Source: an uncultured Bacillota bacterium (GTDB lineage Bacteria > Bacillota_I > Bacilli_A > RF39 > UBA660). Taken from it: a stretch of 8,104 nt of DNA. This document shows positions 1 through 6,560 of this stretch, piece after piece; position 1 is the first letter of the stretch; every line of letters begins with the position of its first letter. A program made the position numbers and the translations under genes. The stretch spans positions 1 through 8,104 of the forward strand of contig CAJKKJ010000026.1 of the NCBI GenBank assembly GCA_905200435.1, written 5' to 3'. The notes beneath the pieces are model-generated. The model saw only the letters and a list, made by a program, of their open reading frames with translations. It was not told the origin of the DNA and made no database searches.

Positions 1-2
1 GT

Positions 3-128
3 ATAATAATGTTAGATAAAGATAAAGAACATATAAAAAATCATTATATAAAAGACGGATTTATCGATTATATCTTAAAAGATGATTTAAAAAACGAATC
101 GAAAAGAATTATTAAAAAAATGTTATAA
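3..128 (+). CDS. C-terminal fragment, receiver-domain-like protein (partial)
   Basis: The frame is open from the window edge and ends at TAA 126-128, giving about 41 residues of a protein that starts upstream. The last part contains GFIDYILKDD followed by a basic helix (KRIIKKML). This resembles the end of a response-regulator or hybrid-kinase receiver domain, in which a GxDDYLxKP-type segment (conserved Lys at the end of beta-5) is followed by helix alpha-5. Here the Lys is present but the usual Pro is Asp, and one of the two acidic positions is Ile. An in-frame ATG at 9 has no visible ribosome binding site, so the fragment is more likely a 3' end than a tiny gene. It lies 19 bases before the -35 box of the next unit. 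The reading frame is plausible; the family assignment is inference from a short segment. Confidence 0.5.
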   Translation: MIMLDKDKEHIKNHYIKDGFIDYILKDDLKNESKRIIKKML

Positions 129-147
129 AATAAGAGTATAAATGTTA

Positions 148-176
148 TTGACAATGTATAATTAATTTGATATTAT
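148..176 (+). promoter_or_regulatory. gltX / T-box promoter
   Basis: TTGACA at 148-153 is an exact sigma-A -35 box. After a 17-base spacer comes TATTAT (171-176), one mismatch from TATAAT. The TG at 168-169 gives an extended -10 element (TGA-TATTAT). The expected transcription start is near 183, exactly where the first T-box helix begins. Confidence 0.85.
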
Positions 177-182
177 TTATTT

Positions 183-382
183 AAAGCGAAGAAAAAGAGA
201 AGTAAAATAAGCAAGTATTTTATAGAGAGTTTATGTTAGGTGAAAATAAACAATACACTTATTTGAAGAAACTTTGAAGCTGAATACTGTATACAAGGTA
301 TTTCGCATAAAGAAGCGTTAAAATAAAGAGATATAATTAAGGTGGTACCACGGCTTTTCGTCCTTAGAATTGCGTGGTTTTT
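183..382 (+). promoter_or_regulatory. T-box riboswitch, tRNA-Glu specific
   Basis: This leader senses uncharged tRNA and lets transcription of gltX proceed when charging is low. Stem I can be drawn by hand: AGC 185-187 with GCT 279-281, AAAG 194-197 with CTTT 272-275, AAATAAG 205-211 with CTTATTT 258-264, GTATT 215-219 with AATAC 252-256, and GTTTAT 229-234 with ATAAAC 246-251, with the AGAGA bulge at 224-228 and a GGTGAAA-type apical loop. The specifier loop has AGTA (201-204) opposite GAAGAAA (265-271). By the usual position, directly before a purine and the lower stem, the specifier is GAA 268-270, which is Glu and matches the gene downstream. A stem III candidate is AATAC 283-287 with GTATT 298-302. 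The T-box core is 339-352. AAGG 339-342 pairs with CCTT 362-365 in the antiterminator, and the bulge TGGT 343-346 would pair with the tRNA acceptor end, predicting discriminator base A. Confidence 0.92.
347..382 (+). terminator. T-box attenuator terminator
   Basis: ACCACG (347-352) pairs with CGTGGT (373-378), followed by TTTT (379-382). It uses the same bases as the antiterminator (CACG 349-352 with CGT 359-361), so the two folds exclude each other. The stem is only six pairs with a 20-base loop, so it is a modest terminator. Confidence 0.75.
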
Positions 383-403
383 ATTATGAAAGAGAGGAAT
401 AAA

Positions 404-2047
404 ATGACAAGAAAAGATTTAGCAGATTTAATATTTCCTAATATTAAATTAACAGTAGAAGATTATGAAAAAATGTATCCCGAAAGAAATTTAGACAAAA
501 ATGCAATCGTTTCAAGATATGCTCCAAGCCCAACAGGATTTATTCACATAGGAGCACTACTATCAAGTTTTACAGATAGTGTATTTGCTAAACAAACAAA
601 TGGTGTTTTTTATTTAAGAATAGAAGATACAGATACCAAAAGAACAGTTGAAAATGGTATAAATACAATAATTGAAGGCTTAAAAGAGTTTAATGTAACA
701 TTTGATGAAGGACCAAATAGTGATAACACAAGTTATGGTGCATATGGTCCATACATTCAAAGCGAAAGAAAAGAAATATACCAAGCATTTATTAAACATT
801 TAATTGAAAATGGTAAAGCTTACCCATGCTTTTGCACAGCAGAAGAAATTGATCAAATAAGAAAAGATGAAGAAGCATGCAAAGCAAGAATTGGTTATTA
901 TGGTGAATGGGCTCATTGTAGAAATTTAAGTGTAGATGAAGCATATGAAAAAATAAAAAACGGTGAATCTTATATTATCAGATTTAAAAGTGAAGGCGAT
1001 TTTAATAAAAAAATCATTTGTCATGATGAAATAAGGGGAGATATAGCATTCCCAGAAAATGATATTGACATCGTTATTATGAAAAGTGATGGATTACCAA
1101 CATATCATTTTGCTCATTTAGTAGATGATCACTTAATGAGAACAACTCATGTGATTAGAGGAGATGAATGGTTAAGTAGTTTACCACTTCATATTCAGTT
1201 ATTTGAAGCATTTGGTTATAAACCATTAAAATACTGTCATATCGCGCCTCTTTGTAAAGTGGATGAAGAAACAGGTAATGTAAGAAAAGTTAGCAAAAGA
1301 AAAGATCCTGAATTTGCAATGAGTTACTATCATAAAGAAGGTATACCATCTGAAGCAGTAAGATTATATTTAGCAAATATTACCAGCAGTGCTTTTGAAT
1401 CATGGTTTTTAGCAAATCCAACACTTGATATAAAAGATTTTAAATTCGAATTTAAAAAAATGAACAAAAGTGGAGCATTATTTGATGTAAACAAATTAAT
1501 GAATATAAGTAAAACATATATAAGTCATTTAAAAGCAGATGATTTATATGAAAGAGTTAGTAAATATTTAAAAGAATATGATACTGATTTCTATAATGTA
1601 TTTACTAAAAATAGTACTTATTCAACAAATATTTTAAATATTGAAAGAGAAGTTAAAAAGCCACGTAAAGATATAGGTAAATATAGTGATGTATTTAATG
1701 AAATAAATTATATGTATGATGAATACTTTAAACCAAATTATGAAAATAAAAATTTGGATGCAGATATGTATTTAGAATATATAGAAAATGTATTTAATGA
1801 AAATGATGATAAAAATACATGGTTTAATAATTTATCACTATTTGCATCAAAATATAATTATGCATCAATGAAAGACTATAAAGAAAATCCAGATAATTAT
1901 AAAGGCCATATAGGTGATTTCTGTGAAGGATTAAGATATATAGTATCTAGTAGAACTCAAACTCCTGATCTATATGAAATAACAAAACTAATTGGCAAAA
2001 ATAGACTAATTGAAAGAATAAATAACTACAAAAAAGCAGTTGAATAA
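404..2047 (+). CDS. gltX: Glutamate--tRNA ligase (class I, long clostridial type)
   Basis: This cytosolic enzyme charges tRNA-Glu with glutamate using ATP. The ATG at 404 is chosen because GAGG (394-397) lies six bases upstream; the earlier in-frame GTG 374 and ATG 386 lie in or beside the attenuator hairpin. The product is 547 residues. The nucleotide-binding site is seen as RYAPSPTGFIHIGAL, with the HIGH motif as HIGA at residues 48-51, followed by FYLRIEDTD (about 69-77). A Cys-x-Cys pair (C142, C144) and H171/C172 in WAHC suggest the zinc-binding insert known from GluRS. VIRGDEWLSS and the KMSKS loop as KVSKR (295-299) complete the catalytic core. The roughly 35-residue N-terminal extension and total length match the long GluRS family I know from Clostridia, rather than the roughly 480-residue Bacillus/E. 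coli form. The C-terminal anticodon-binding half is more divergent. Expression is set by the upstream Glu T-box. Whether the enzyme also charges tRNA-Gln cannot be told from the sequence. Confidence 0.96.
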   Translation: MTRKDLADLIFPNIKLTVEDYEKMYPERNLDKNAIVSRYAPSPTGFIHIGALLSSFTDSVFAKQTNGVFYLRIEDTDTKRTVENGINTIIEGLKEFNVTFDEGPNSDNTSYGAYGPYIQSERKEIYQAFIKHLIENGKAYPCFCTAEEIDQIRKDEEACKARIGYYGEWAHCRNLSVDEAYEKIKNGESYIIRFKSEGDFNKKIICHDEIRGDIAFPENDIDIVIMKSDGLPTYHFAHLVDDHLMRTTHVIRGDEWLSSLPLHIQLFEAFGYKPLKYCHIAPLCKVDEETGNVRKVSKRKDPEFAMSYYHKEGIPSEAVRLYLANITSSAFESWFLANPTLDIKDFKFEFKKMNKSGALFDVNKLMNISKTYISHLKADDLYERVSKYLKEYDTDFYNVFTKNSTYSTNILNIEREVKKPRKDIGKYSDVFNEINYMYDEYFKPNYENKNLDADMYLEYIENVFNENDDKNTWFNNLSLFASKYNYASMKDYKENPDNYKGHIGDFCEGLRYIVSSRTQTPDLYEITKLIGKNRLIERINNYKKAVE

Positions 2048-2061
2048 ATCAACTGCTTTTT
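2031..2061. terminator. Shared bidirectional terminator, gltX / FNT gene
   Basis: A perfect 13-base inverted repeat (2031-2043 with 2049-2061) with loop ATAAA. The core is GCAGTTGA/TCAACTGC flanked by an A run on one side and a T run on the other, so it can terminate from both directions. The gltX stop (TAA 2045-2047) is in the loop, and the stop of the opposing gene (TGA, 2051-2049) is in the right arm. Confidence 0.9.
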
Positions 2062-2771
2062 GTTTTATTAATCAAATAGCCAATTAAAAATCCACCAACA
2101 ATATTACCAAGTGTTACAAAACATAAATTATTTAAAATGCCAATTAATGAAATTTTATTAAAATTATCAAAAAGTGCTGCAAATAAATAATACATATTTG
2201 CTATACTATGTTCAAAACCAAGTAAAACAAAAGCAAAAACTGGAAAAATACAACATAAAACTTTTTCAACCAGAGTTTTAGAAATACTAGCTAAAAAAAC
2301 AGCACTACAAACTAAAATGTTGCACAAAATACCAAGAGCAAAAGCATTAATAATACTCAAATTGATTTTAGATAATCCGATTTTTAATATAGAACTACCA
2401 AATAAATCAAAATGATTTGTTAAACTAACTAAAATAACCGTTCCAATCGCACCAACTAAGTTGCCCAAATAAGAAGTAATAAGTAATTTTAAACTAGATT
2501 TTATTTTTATTTTTTTATTAATTAAAGGAATAATAACAAGACAATTACCAGTAAAAAGTTCGGTTTTAAATAGAACAACTAAAATTAAACCGATTGGAAA
2601 TACTAAAGCACTTAATAATTTAGAAATAGAATAGTTAGTAATGCTAGAACTTACAACAATTGATAACATTGAGGCAATTGCAATAAAAAATCCTGCCATA
2701 ATTCCTTTTATAAAAATTGTATTAATATTTTGATTAACTTTTTTAATCATACCTTCTTCAAAATCATTCAT
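2049..2771 (-). CDS. Formate/nitrite transporter (FNT) family channel
   Basis: This is an integral membrane channel of the FocA/NirC family, which forms pentamers and passes small monovalent anions such as formate, nitrite or hydrosulfide. The start is ATG 2771, with GGAGG (plus-strand 2779-2783) seven bases upstream; a longer in-frame start at 2792 lies upstream of that site and is rejected. The 240-residue product has six hydrophobic segments. Family signatures are ELFTGN (71-76) in the broken second helix, SYLGNLVGA (about 100-108), LGILCNILVC (146-155), and GFEHSIANMYY (185-195) carrying the conserved pore histidine H188. LGNIVGGFLIGYL ends the last helix. It is shorter than E. coli FocA (about 285 residues), mainly at the ends. 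No pflB, nitrite or sulfite reductase gene is adjacent, so the substrate is open. Formate is the natural guess for a fermenter, but this is inference. It is monocistronic, convergent with gltX and divergent from murC. Confidence 0.93.
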   Translation of the reverse strand: MNDFEEGMIKKVNQNINTIFIKGIMAGFFIAIASMLSIVVSSSITNYSISKLLSALVFPIGLILVVLFKTELFTGNCLVIIPLINKKIKIKSSLKLLITSYLGNLVGAIGTVILVSLTNHFDLFGSSILKIGLSKINLSIINAFALGILCNILVCSAVFLASISKTLVEKVLCCIFPVFAFVLLGFEHSIANMYYLFAALFDNFNKISLIGILNNLCFVTLGNIVGGFLIGYLINKTKSS

Positions 2772-2790
2772 TATATAACCTCCAATAATC

Positions 2791-2799
2791 ATTTTATCA
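2791..2799 (-). promoter_or_regulatory. Candidate FNT gene promoter (extended -10)
   Basis: On the minus strand TGA-TAAAAT (plus-strand 2799-2791) is an extended -10 element one mismatch from consensus. The -35 position (about 2814-2819) reads TTTTTA, a weak match. The leader would be about 13 bases, just holding the GGAGG site. Confidence 0.45.
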
Positions 2800-2873
2800 T
2801 AGAATTAAAAAAATAAAAATAAATTATATTAAAAAAAGTAAATATCCGTTTTTCAGAAATATCTATAGAAAAA

Positions 2874-2902
2874 GTGATTTTTTTCAAAAAATTTGATATA
2901 AT
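2874..2902 (+). promoter_or_regulatory. murC promoter
   Basis: TATAAT at 2897-2902 is an exact -10 box, preceded by TG (2894-2895) as an extended -10. The -35 position, 17 bases upstream, reads GTGATT (2874-2879), a partial match. The sequence ATTTGATATAATTTA is nearly the same as at the gltX promoter. A small palindrome, TCAAA-AAA-TTTGA (2884-2896), abuts the -10; it may be chance in this AT-rich stretch. Confidence 0.75.
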
Positions 2903-2925
2903 TTAATTAAGAAAAGAGGAAGAAA

Positions 2926-4221
2926 ATGAAATACTATTGTATTGGTATAAAAGGATCGGGAATGGCTGCGTTAGCTTGTATACTAAAAGACTTAGGAAAC
3001 GAAGTAAGTGGATACGATGATGATACATCGTACAAATATACCCTTGAAGGATTAAATAAAAGAAACATAAAAGTTTATAGCGATAACACTCATGAAATAG
3101 ATAAAGACACAATCGTAACATACTCAAAAGCATTCTCTGAAGATCACATAGAAATGAAAAGATGTAAAAATCTAAATCTAAAATTTATTGAATACTTTGA
3201 TTTAATGGGCAAATTATCAAAAGAATTTTATACAATAGGTGTAAGTGGAACTCACGGAAAAACAACAGTATCTAGTTTATTAAGAACAATAATTGGACCC
3301 AAAGCAAATTATTTTATAGGCGATGGAGAAGGCTATGCCTCAAAAGAAAATAAGCTAATGATAATGGAATCATGCGAATTCAACAAGCACTTCTTACACT
3401 ATTATCCAAGTTTAGCAATCATAACAAATATTGATAGGGATCATACAGAATGTTATAAAGACATGGATGATCTAACAAATTCATTCAAAGAATTTGCTGA
3501 AAGAGCTAAAACAGTTGTTTGTATGGGCGATGATCCAAGAATAAAAAACATAAAATTTAATAATAAAGTAATATACTATGGAATGAATGAAACAAATGAT
3601 ATTTATGCAAAAAACATAATCAAAAATGAAGAAGGAAATACATTTGATATATATATAAAAAATGAATATCTAGGAACATTCTTTGTACCATTATTTGGCG
3701 ATCACATGATACTAAACACTCTATGTGCAGTTGCGACCTCTCTAGAAATAGGAATAAATATAAATGAAATCAAAGAAAAATTAATTCACTTTGAAAATGC
3801 TAAAAGAAGATTTAAAGAAACAAAAGTAAATGATACTATTATAATAGATGACTATGCACACCATCCAACAGAAATAAAAGCAACAATTGAAAGTGCCAGA
3901 CAAAAATATCCAGATAAAAAAATAATTGCTGTATTTATGCCTAATACGTATTCAAGATATAGAGATTATGCTGAAGAGTTCGTTGAAACATTTAAAAAAG
4001 CAGATTATACATTCTTGACAATGGTAAGTTCAAACAGAGAAAAGAAAGAAGACTACAATATTGATAGTGATGACATCATAAAAGAAATAAATGGTGAAAT
4101 ATTAACCGATGATTTAAAAGATTTATTAAAATATAAAGGATCAGTATTTTGTTTTATGAGCTGTGCATCAATATACCATATAGAAGAAAAATTTATAAAT
4201 TTATTAAAAAATTCAGTATAA
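2926..4221 (+). CDS. murC: UDP-N-acetylmuramate--L-alanine ligase
   Basis: This cytosolic ATP-dependent ligase adds L-alanine to UDP-MurNAc, the first amino acid of the peptidoglycan stem peptide. The product is 431 residues, the usual length for Bacilli. Three Mur-ligase domains are visible. The N-terminal Rossmann domain starts IGIKGSGMAALA (6-17). The central ATPase has the P-loop GTHGKTT (108-114), ESCEFNKHFL (148-157, close to the EACEYRRHFL pattern of Bacillus MurC) and TNIDRDH (167-173). The C-terminal domain carries IDDYAHHPTEI (307-317) and PNTYSRYRDYAEEF (339-352). AGAGGA (2915-2920) lies five bases before the ATG. The gene sits alone between its own promoter and terminator, not in a division/cell-wall cluster. 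All key motifs are intact, so it should be active; it shows the organism makes a cell wall. Confidence 0.96.
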   Translation: MKYYCIGIKGSGMAALACILKDLGNEVSGYDDDTSYKYTLEGLNKRNIKVYSDNTHEIDKDTIVTYSKAFSEDHIEMKRCKNLNLKFIEYFDLMGKLSKEFYTIGVSGTHGKTTVSSLLRTIIGPKANYFIGDGEGYASKENKLMIMESCEFNKHFLHYYPSLAIITNIDRDHTECYKDMDDLTNSFKEFAERAKTVVCMGDDPRIKNIKFNNKVIYYGMNETNDIYAKNIIKNEEGNTFDIYIKNEYLGTFFVPLFGDHMILNTLCAVATSLEIGININEIKEKLIHFENAKRRFKETKVNDTIIIDDYAHHPTEIKATIESARQKYPDKKIIAVFMPNTYSRYRDYAEEFVETFKKADYTFLTMVSSNREKKEDYNIDSDDIIKEINGEILTDDLKDLLKYKGSVFCFMSCASIYHIEEKFINLLKNSV

Positions 4222-4236
4222 TACTGATTTTTTTTT
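4213..4236 (+). terminator. murC terminator with the stop codon in the loop
   Basis: TCAGTA (4213-4218) and TACTGA (4222-4227) form a perfect six-pair stem, followed by nine T (4228-4236). The three-base loop is the murC stop codon TAA (4219-4221). Beyond one T-T mismatch, the A run upstream can pair with the T run to lengthen the stem. Confidence 0.85.
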
Positions 4237-4252
4237 AATAATGTGCTAAAAT
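4224..4252 (+). promoter_or_regulatory. Candidate promoter of the desulfurase/thioredoxin cluster
   Basis: TGC-TAAAAT (4244-4252) is an extended -10, one mismatch from consensus in the hexamer. The -35 position (4224-4229) reads CTGATT and lies inside the right arm of the murC terminator. Transcription would start near 4259, leaving only about 11 leader bases, so the ribosome site would be at the very 5' end. Read-through from murC is the alternative. Confidence 0.5.
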
Positions 4253-4269
4253 TAAAAAAGGTGGTAAAA

Positions 4270-5376
4270 ATGACATATTTAGATTATTCAGCAACAACTC
4301 CAGTAAATAAAGATGTTTTAGATAGTTTCAATAAAGTCACAACTAATTTTATTGGAAACCCTAATTCATTACATAGACTAGGCGTTGAAGCAAAAGAATT
4401 AATAGATGAAGCAACTCATCAAATTGCTCAGATTTTAAACATAAAAGATGATGAAATAATTTATACAAGTGGGGCATCAGAAAGTAATAATACAGCTTTA
4501 AAAGGTATATGCTCTAAATATCAAAATAGAGGTAAAAAAATATTAACAACAAAACTAGAACACTCTAGTATATATGGTGCATTAGGATATTTACAAAAAA
4601 ATGGTTTTACATTAGATTTTATAGAATTAAATGAAAATGGCGAAATAGATATAAATGATTTAAAAAACAAACTAACAGATGATGTTATATTAGTTACAAT
4701 AAGCCATGTTAATAGTGAACTAGGAATAAAACAAAATGTAAATGAAATAGGTAAAATTATTCATGAAAACAGTAAAGCCTATTTTCATGTTGACATGACA
4801 CAATCAATTGGCAAAATAAAAGTATCATTTGAAAATATTGATCTAGCTTCCTTTACAGCACATAAAATATATGGGTTAAAAGGAATAGGTGCATTATATC
4901 TAAAAAAAGGAATAGTAATAGACAATTTAATACATGGTGGAAAAAGCACAAGCGTATATAGAAGCGGAACTCCATCAGCAGCACTTATTGTTTCTTTTTC
5001 AAAAGCATTAAGATTAATATATAATGATATTGATGAAAAATATAATCATGTTTTAGAATTAAATAATTATTTAAAAAATAATTTAAAATGTGAAATTAAT
5101 AGCACTCCTTCTTCAATACCTCATATACTTAATTTAAGCATTTTAAACATAAAACCAGAAACAGTATTACACGCTTTAGAAAAATATGATATCTTTATAT
5201 CAACCCAAAGTGCTTGTTCAACAGGTGATACAAGTACAAGTGTATATGCTGTAACTAAAGATATAGAAAAAGCTAAACACAGTATAAGAATTAGCTTGTC
5301 ATATCTAACAACTATGGATGAAGTAAAGTACTTTATAAAATGTTTTAATGAGGTACTAGAAGAATATGGAAAATGA
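4270..5376 (+). CDS. Cysteine desulfurase (NifS/IscS type, class V aminotransferase fold)
   Basis: This is a PLP enzyme that takes sulfur from L-cysteine as a persulfide, releasing alanine, for iron-sulfur clusters, tRNA thiolation or cofactors. The ATG at 4270 is preferred because AAGGTGG (4258-4264) lies five bases before it; an in-frame ATG at 4243 precedes that site. The product is 368 residues, close to the usual 380-400. Motifs run in order: YLDYSATTP at the N-terminus, YTSGASESNN (PLP phosphate), the EHSSIYG histidine segment, HVNSELG, HVDMTQSIGK (PLP-pyridine Asp), the Schiff-base lysine K199 in TAHKIYG, RSGTPS, and the mobile loop STQSACSTG with catalytic C316. The loop length fits group I (NifS/IscS) rather than SufS. 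No iscU, sufU, mnmA, thiI or nadA gene is adjacent, so the acceptor is unknown. Its end overlaps the next gene by 11 bases, which ties it to the pentapeptide and thioredoxin genes. Confidence 0.93.
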   Translation: MTYLDYSATTPVNKDVLDSFNKVTTNFIGNPNSLHRLGVEAKELIDEATHQIAQILNIKDDEIIYTSGASESNNTALKGICSKYQNRGKKILTTKLEHSSIYGALGYLQKNGFTLDFIELNENGEIDINDLKNKLTDDVILVTISHVNSELGIKQNVNEIGKIIHENSKAYFHVDMTQSIGKIKVSFENIDLASFTAHKIYGLKGIGALYLKKGIVIDNLIHGGKSTSVYRSGTPSAALIVSFSKALRLIYNDIDEKYNHVLELNNYLKNNLKCEINSTPSSIPHILNLSILNIKPETVLHALEKYDIFISTQSACSTGDTSTSVYAVTKDIEKAKHSIRISLSYLTTMDEVKYFIKCFNEVLEEYGK

Positions 5377-5854
5377 AATATTTGAAAATACTCATTTTAA
5401 TGATTTCAATAAAACAGTATATGATAACTGCATATTTAAATGTTCAGATTTTTCAAATATAAATATAGAAGATATAGGCTTTATAAATTGTAAATTTATT
5501 GAGTGCAAATTTGTTGGAACAACAATAAATGATAGTTTATTAAAAAATGTTTTATTTGATTCATGTAAAATGAATTTTATAATTATAAGTGATTCAAATA
5601 TAAATAATGTTTGTTTTAATAAGTGTACTCTAATAGAAGGAACATTATACAATAATAAATTAAATAAAAAAAGTTATATATTTAATAATAACAATATGGA
5701 AAAAATAAATATAAATGATAGTATGAAAAATATATCATTAATTGATAATAACATAAATGGAATTAATATAAATTTAGAAAATATTAAAGGATGTATTGTA
5801 TCAAAAGATGATTTAATTATATTGTCAGGTTTATTAGGAGTTGAAGTTAAATGA
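5366..5854 (+). CDS. Pentapeptide-repeat protein (Qnr/MfpA-like fold)
   Basis: This 162-residue protein has no signal peptide or membrane segment. A hydrophobic central residue recurs every five residues without a break from F14 to Y104 (14, 19, 24 ... 104; mostly F, I or L). Repeats resume, shifted by one residue, at M120, L125, I130, I135 and I140. This predicts a right-handed quadrilateral beta-helix of about five to six coils. The end, KGCIVSKDDLIILSGLLGVEV, matches the tail I know from pentapeptide proteins (a GA-V-S-x-x-Q-A pattern ending in LLG-x-x-V), which often caps or dimerises the helix. Five of its eight cysteines (22, 42, 47, 67, 87) are at the inward i-2 positions, where small residues are normal, so they are probably structural. 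Relatives such as Qnr and MfpA mimic DNA and protect gyrase; whether this one does is unknown. The start overlaps the desulfurase gene by 11 bases, with AGGT (5351-5354) 11 bases upstream, and its stop overlaps the next start (ATGA). Confidence 0.85.
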   Translation: MENEIFENTHFNDFNKTVYDNCIFKCSDFSNINIEDIGFINCKFIECKFVGTTINDSLLKNVLFDSCKMNFIIISDSNINNVCFNKCTLIEGTLYNNKLNKKSYIFNNNNMEKININDSMKNISLIDNNINGININLENIKGCIVSKDDLIILSGLLGVEVK

Positions 5855-6084
5855 AAGTAATTGAAATAACTGCTATATGGTGTCCTAGCTGTTTAGTAAT
5901 GCGACCAATATATGAAAAAATATATGAAAAATATAATTTAGATGTAACAAAATTAGATTATGATACAGATGATATAAAAGAATATAATGTTGGAAATATT
6001 TTACCAGTATTAATAATAAATGATAAAAGATTTATTGGTGAAGTTAAAATGAAAGAAATAGAAAATTATTTGGAGAATTTATGA
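5851..6084 (+). CDS. Small cytosolic thioredoxin-like protein (CPSC)
   Basis: At 77 residues this is a minimal thioredoxin/glutaredoxin-fold protein without a signal peptide. It shows beta1 (KVIEITA), then the redox motif WCPSC with C11 and C14 at the start of a helix, a second strand (VTKLDYDTD), the cis-proline segment NILPVLII (P52), and a last strand and helix (FIGEVKMKEIENYL). It is shorter than normal thioredoxin (about 105) and closer to NrdH/MTH895-type redoxins. The start is ATG 5851, overlapping the previous stop in ATGA, with AGGAG (5836-5840) upstream; its own stop overlaps the next start in the same way. Given the downstream CcdA-like membrane domain, an obvious role is to hand electrons from the cytosol to the membrane carrier. 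That role is inferred from context. Confidence 0.85.
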   Translation: MKVIEITAIWCPSCLVMRPIYEKIYEKYNLDVTKLDYDTDDIKEYNVGNILPVLIINDKRFIGEVKMKEIENYLENL

Positions 6085-6551
6085 AAAAGTTAATATTTAT
6101 TTTATGTTTCTTTATATTTATTGATGTGAATGCCAAAGTAAATGTATATTTATTTTATGGAGATGGATGTCCTCACTGCGCTCACTTTGAAGAATTTGCT
6201 GAAAACAATATGAAAAAATATGATTTCGAAGTAACAAAGTATGAAGTTTGGTATAATAATGAAAATAAAAAATTATTAAATAATGTTGCTCAAAAATTTA
6301 ATGATCAAAAATATGGTGTTCCTTATATTATAGTTGGAAACAAAAGAATAATTGGCTGGAATGAAACGAAAACCAAAGAATTTGTTGATTTAATTAATAA
6401 AAATAAGGAGTATAAATATTGTGATATTTTAAAAGAAAATAATTGCACAAAAGATACTGAAGGAACATTAAGAATAGATAAAAATGAAAAAGAGATTGTA
6501 TTTTCATATTTAAAAAAATATGTATCTTTAGTATTAAATTTGTTTGGATAG
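6081..6551 (+). CDS. Secreted thioredoxin-like protein (CPHC)
   Basis: The 156-residue product begins with a signal peptide (MKKL, a hydrophobic stretch, then a likely cleavage after VNA, residue 18). No lipobox Cys is placed for lipidation. The mature part is a thioredoxin fold: VYLFYGDGCPHC with C30 and C33, cis-Pro in YGVPYIIVG (P81), and the strand RIIGW. A second Cys pair (C114, C122) follows the fold. CPHC is the DsbA-type motif, but the partner gene suggests a reductant-fed role outside the membrane. The domain is about 69% identical by hand count (50 of 72 aligned positions) to residues 24-95 of the next gene's product, so the two arose by tandem duplication. This copy lacks the membrane domain and ends in a short hydrophobic stretch (YVSLVLNLFG) that could be a degenerate remnant or a membrane anchor. 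GGAG (6072-6075) serves the ATG, which overlaps the preceding stop. Confidence 0.88.
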   Translation: MKKLIFILCFFIFIDVNAKVNVYLFYGDGCPHCAHFEEFAENNMKKYDFEVTKYEVWYNNENKKLLNNVAQKFNDQKYGVPYIIVGNKRIIGWNETKTKEFVDLINKNKEYKYCDILKENNCTKDTEGTLRIDKNEKEIVFSYLKKYVSLVLNLFG

Positions 6552-6560
6552 GAAGTATTT

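Noticed and set aside
288..295. TGTATACA palindrome as an operator
   Set aside because: It lies in the loop of the likely T-box stem III and is short enough to be chance.
374..403. Upstream start codons (GTG 374, ATG 386) for gltX
   Set aside because: They lie in or just after the T-box terminator arm, while ATG 404 has GAGG six bases upstream and begins where the protein family begins.
2772..2792. Seven-residue longer start for the FNT gene
   Set aside because: It lies upstream of the GGAGG site, which is well spaced for ATG 2771.
2884..2896. TCAAA-AAA-TTTGA palindrome as a murC operator
   Set aside because: It is short and made of A/T runs typical of this sequence; noted in the promoter entry but not called separately.
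2903..3133. 76-residue minus-strand reading frame
   Set aside because: It is antisense to the start of murC, has no ribosome site or family features, and murC's motifs account for the sequence.
4243..4269. Nine-residue longer start for the cysteine desulfurase
   Set aside because: It overlaps the candidate -10 and precedes the AAGGTGG site; the conserved YLDYSATTP begins right after ATG 4270.
5392..5652. 86-residue minus-strand reading frame
   Set aside because: It is antisense to the regular pentapeptide repeats and has no start signals.
5366..5854. Cysteines of the pentapeptide protein as a redox or metal site
   Set aside because: Five of eight are at the inward i-2 position of the repeats, where Cys is a normal packing residue.
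5366..6084. Mycoplasma-type code (TGA read as Trp)
   Set aside because: TGA ends the desulfurase, pentapeptide and small thioredoxin genes at sites with proper downstream starts, and tryptophans in all proteins are TGG.
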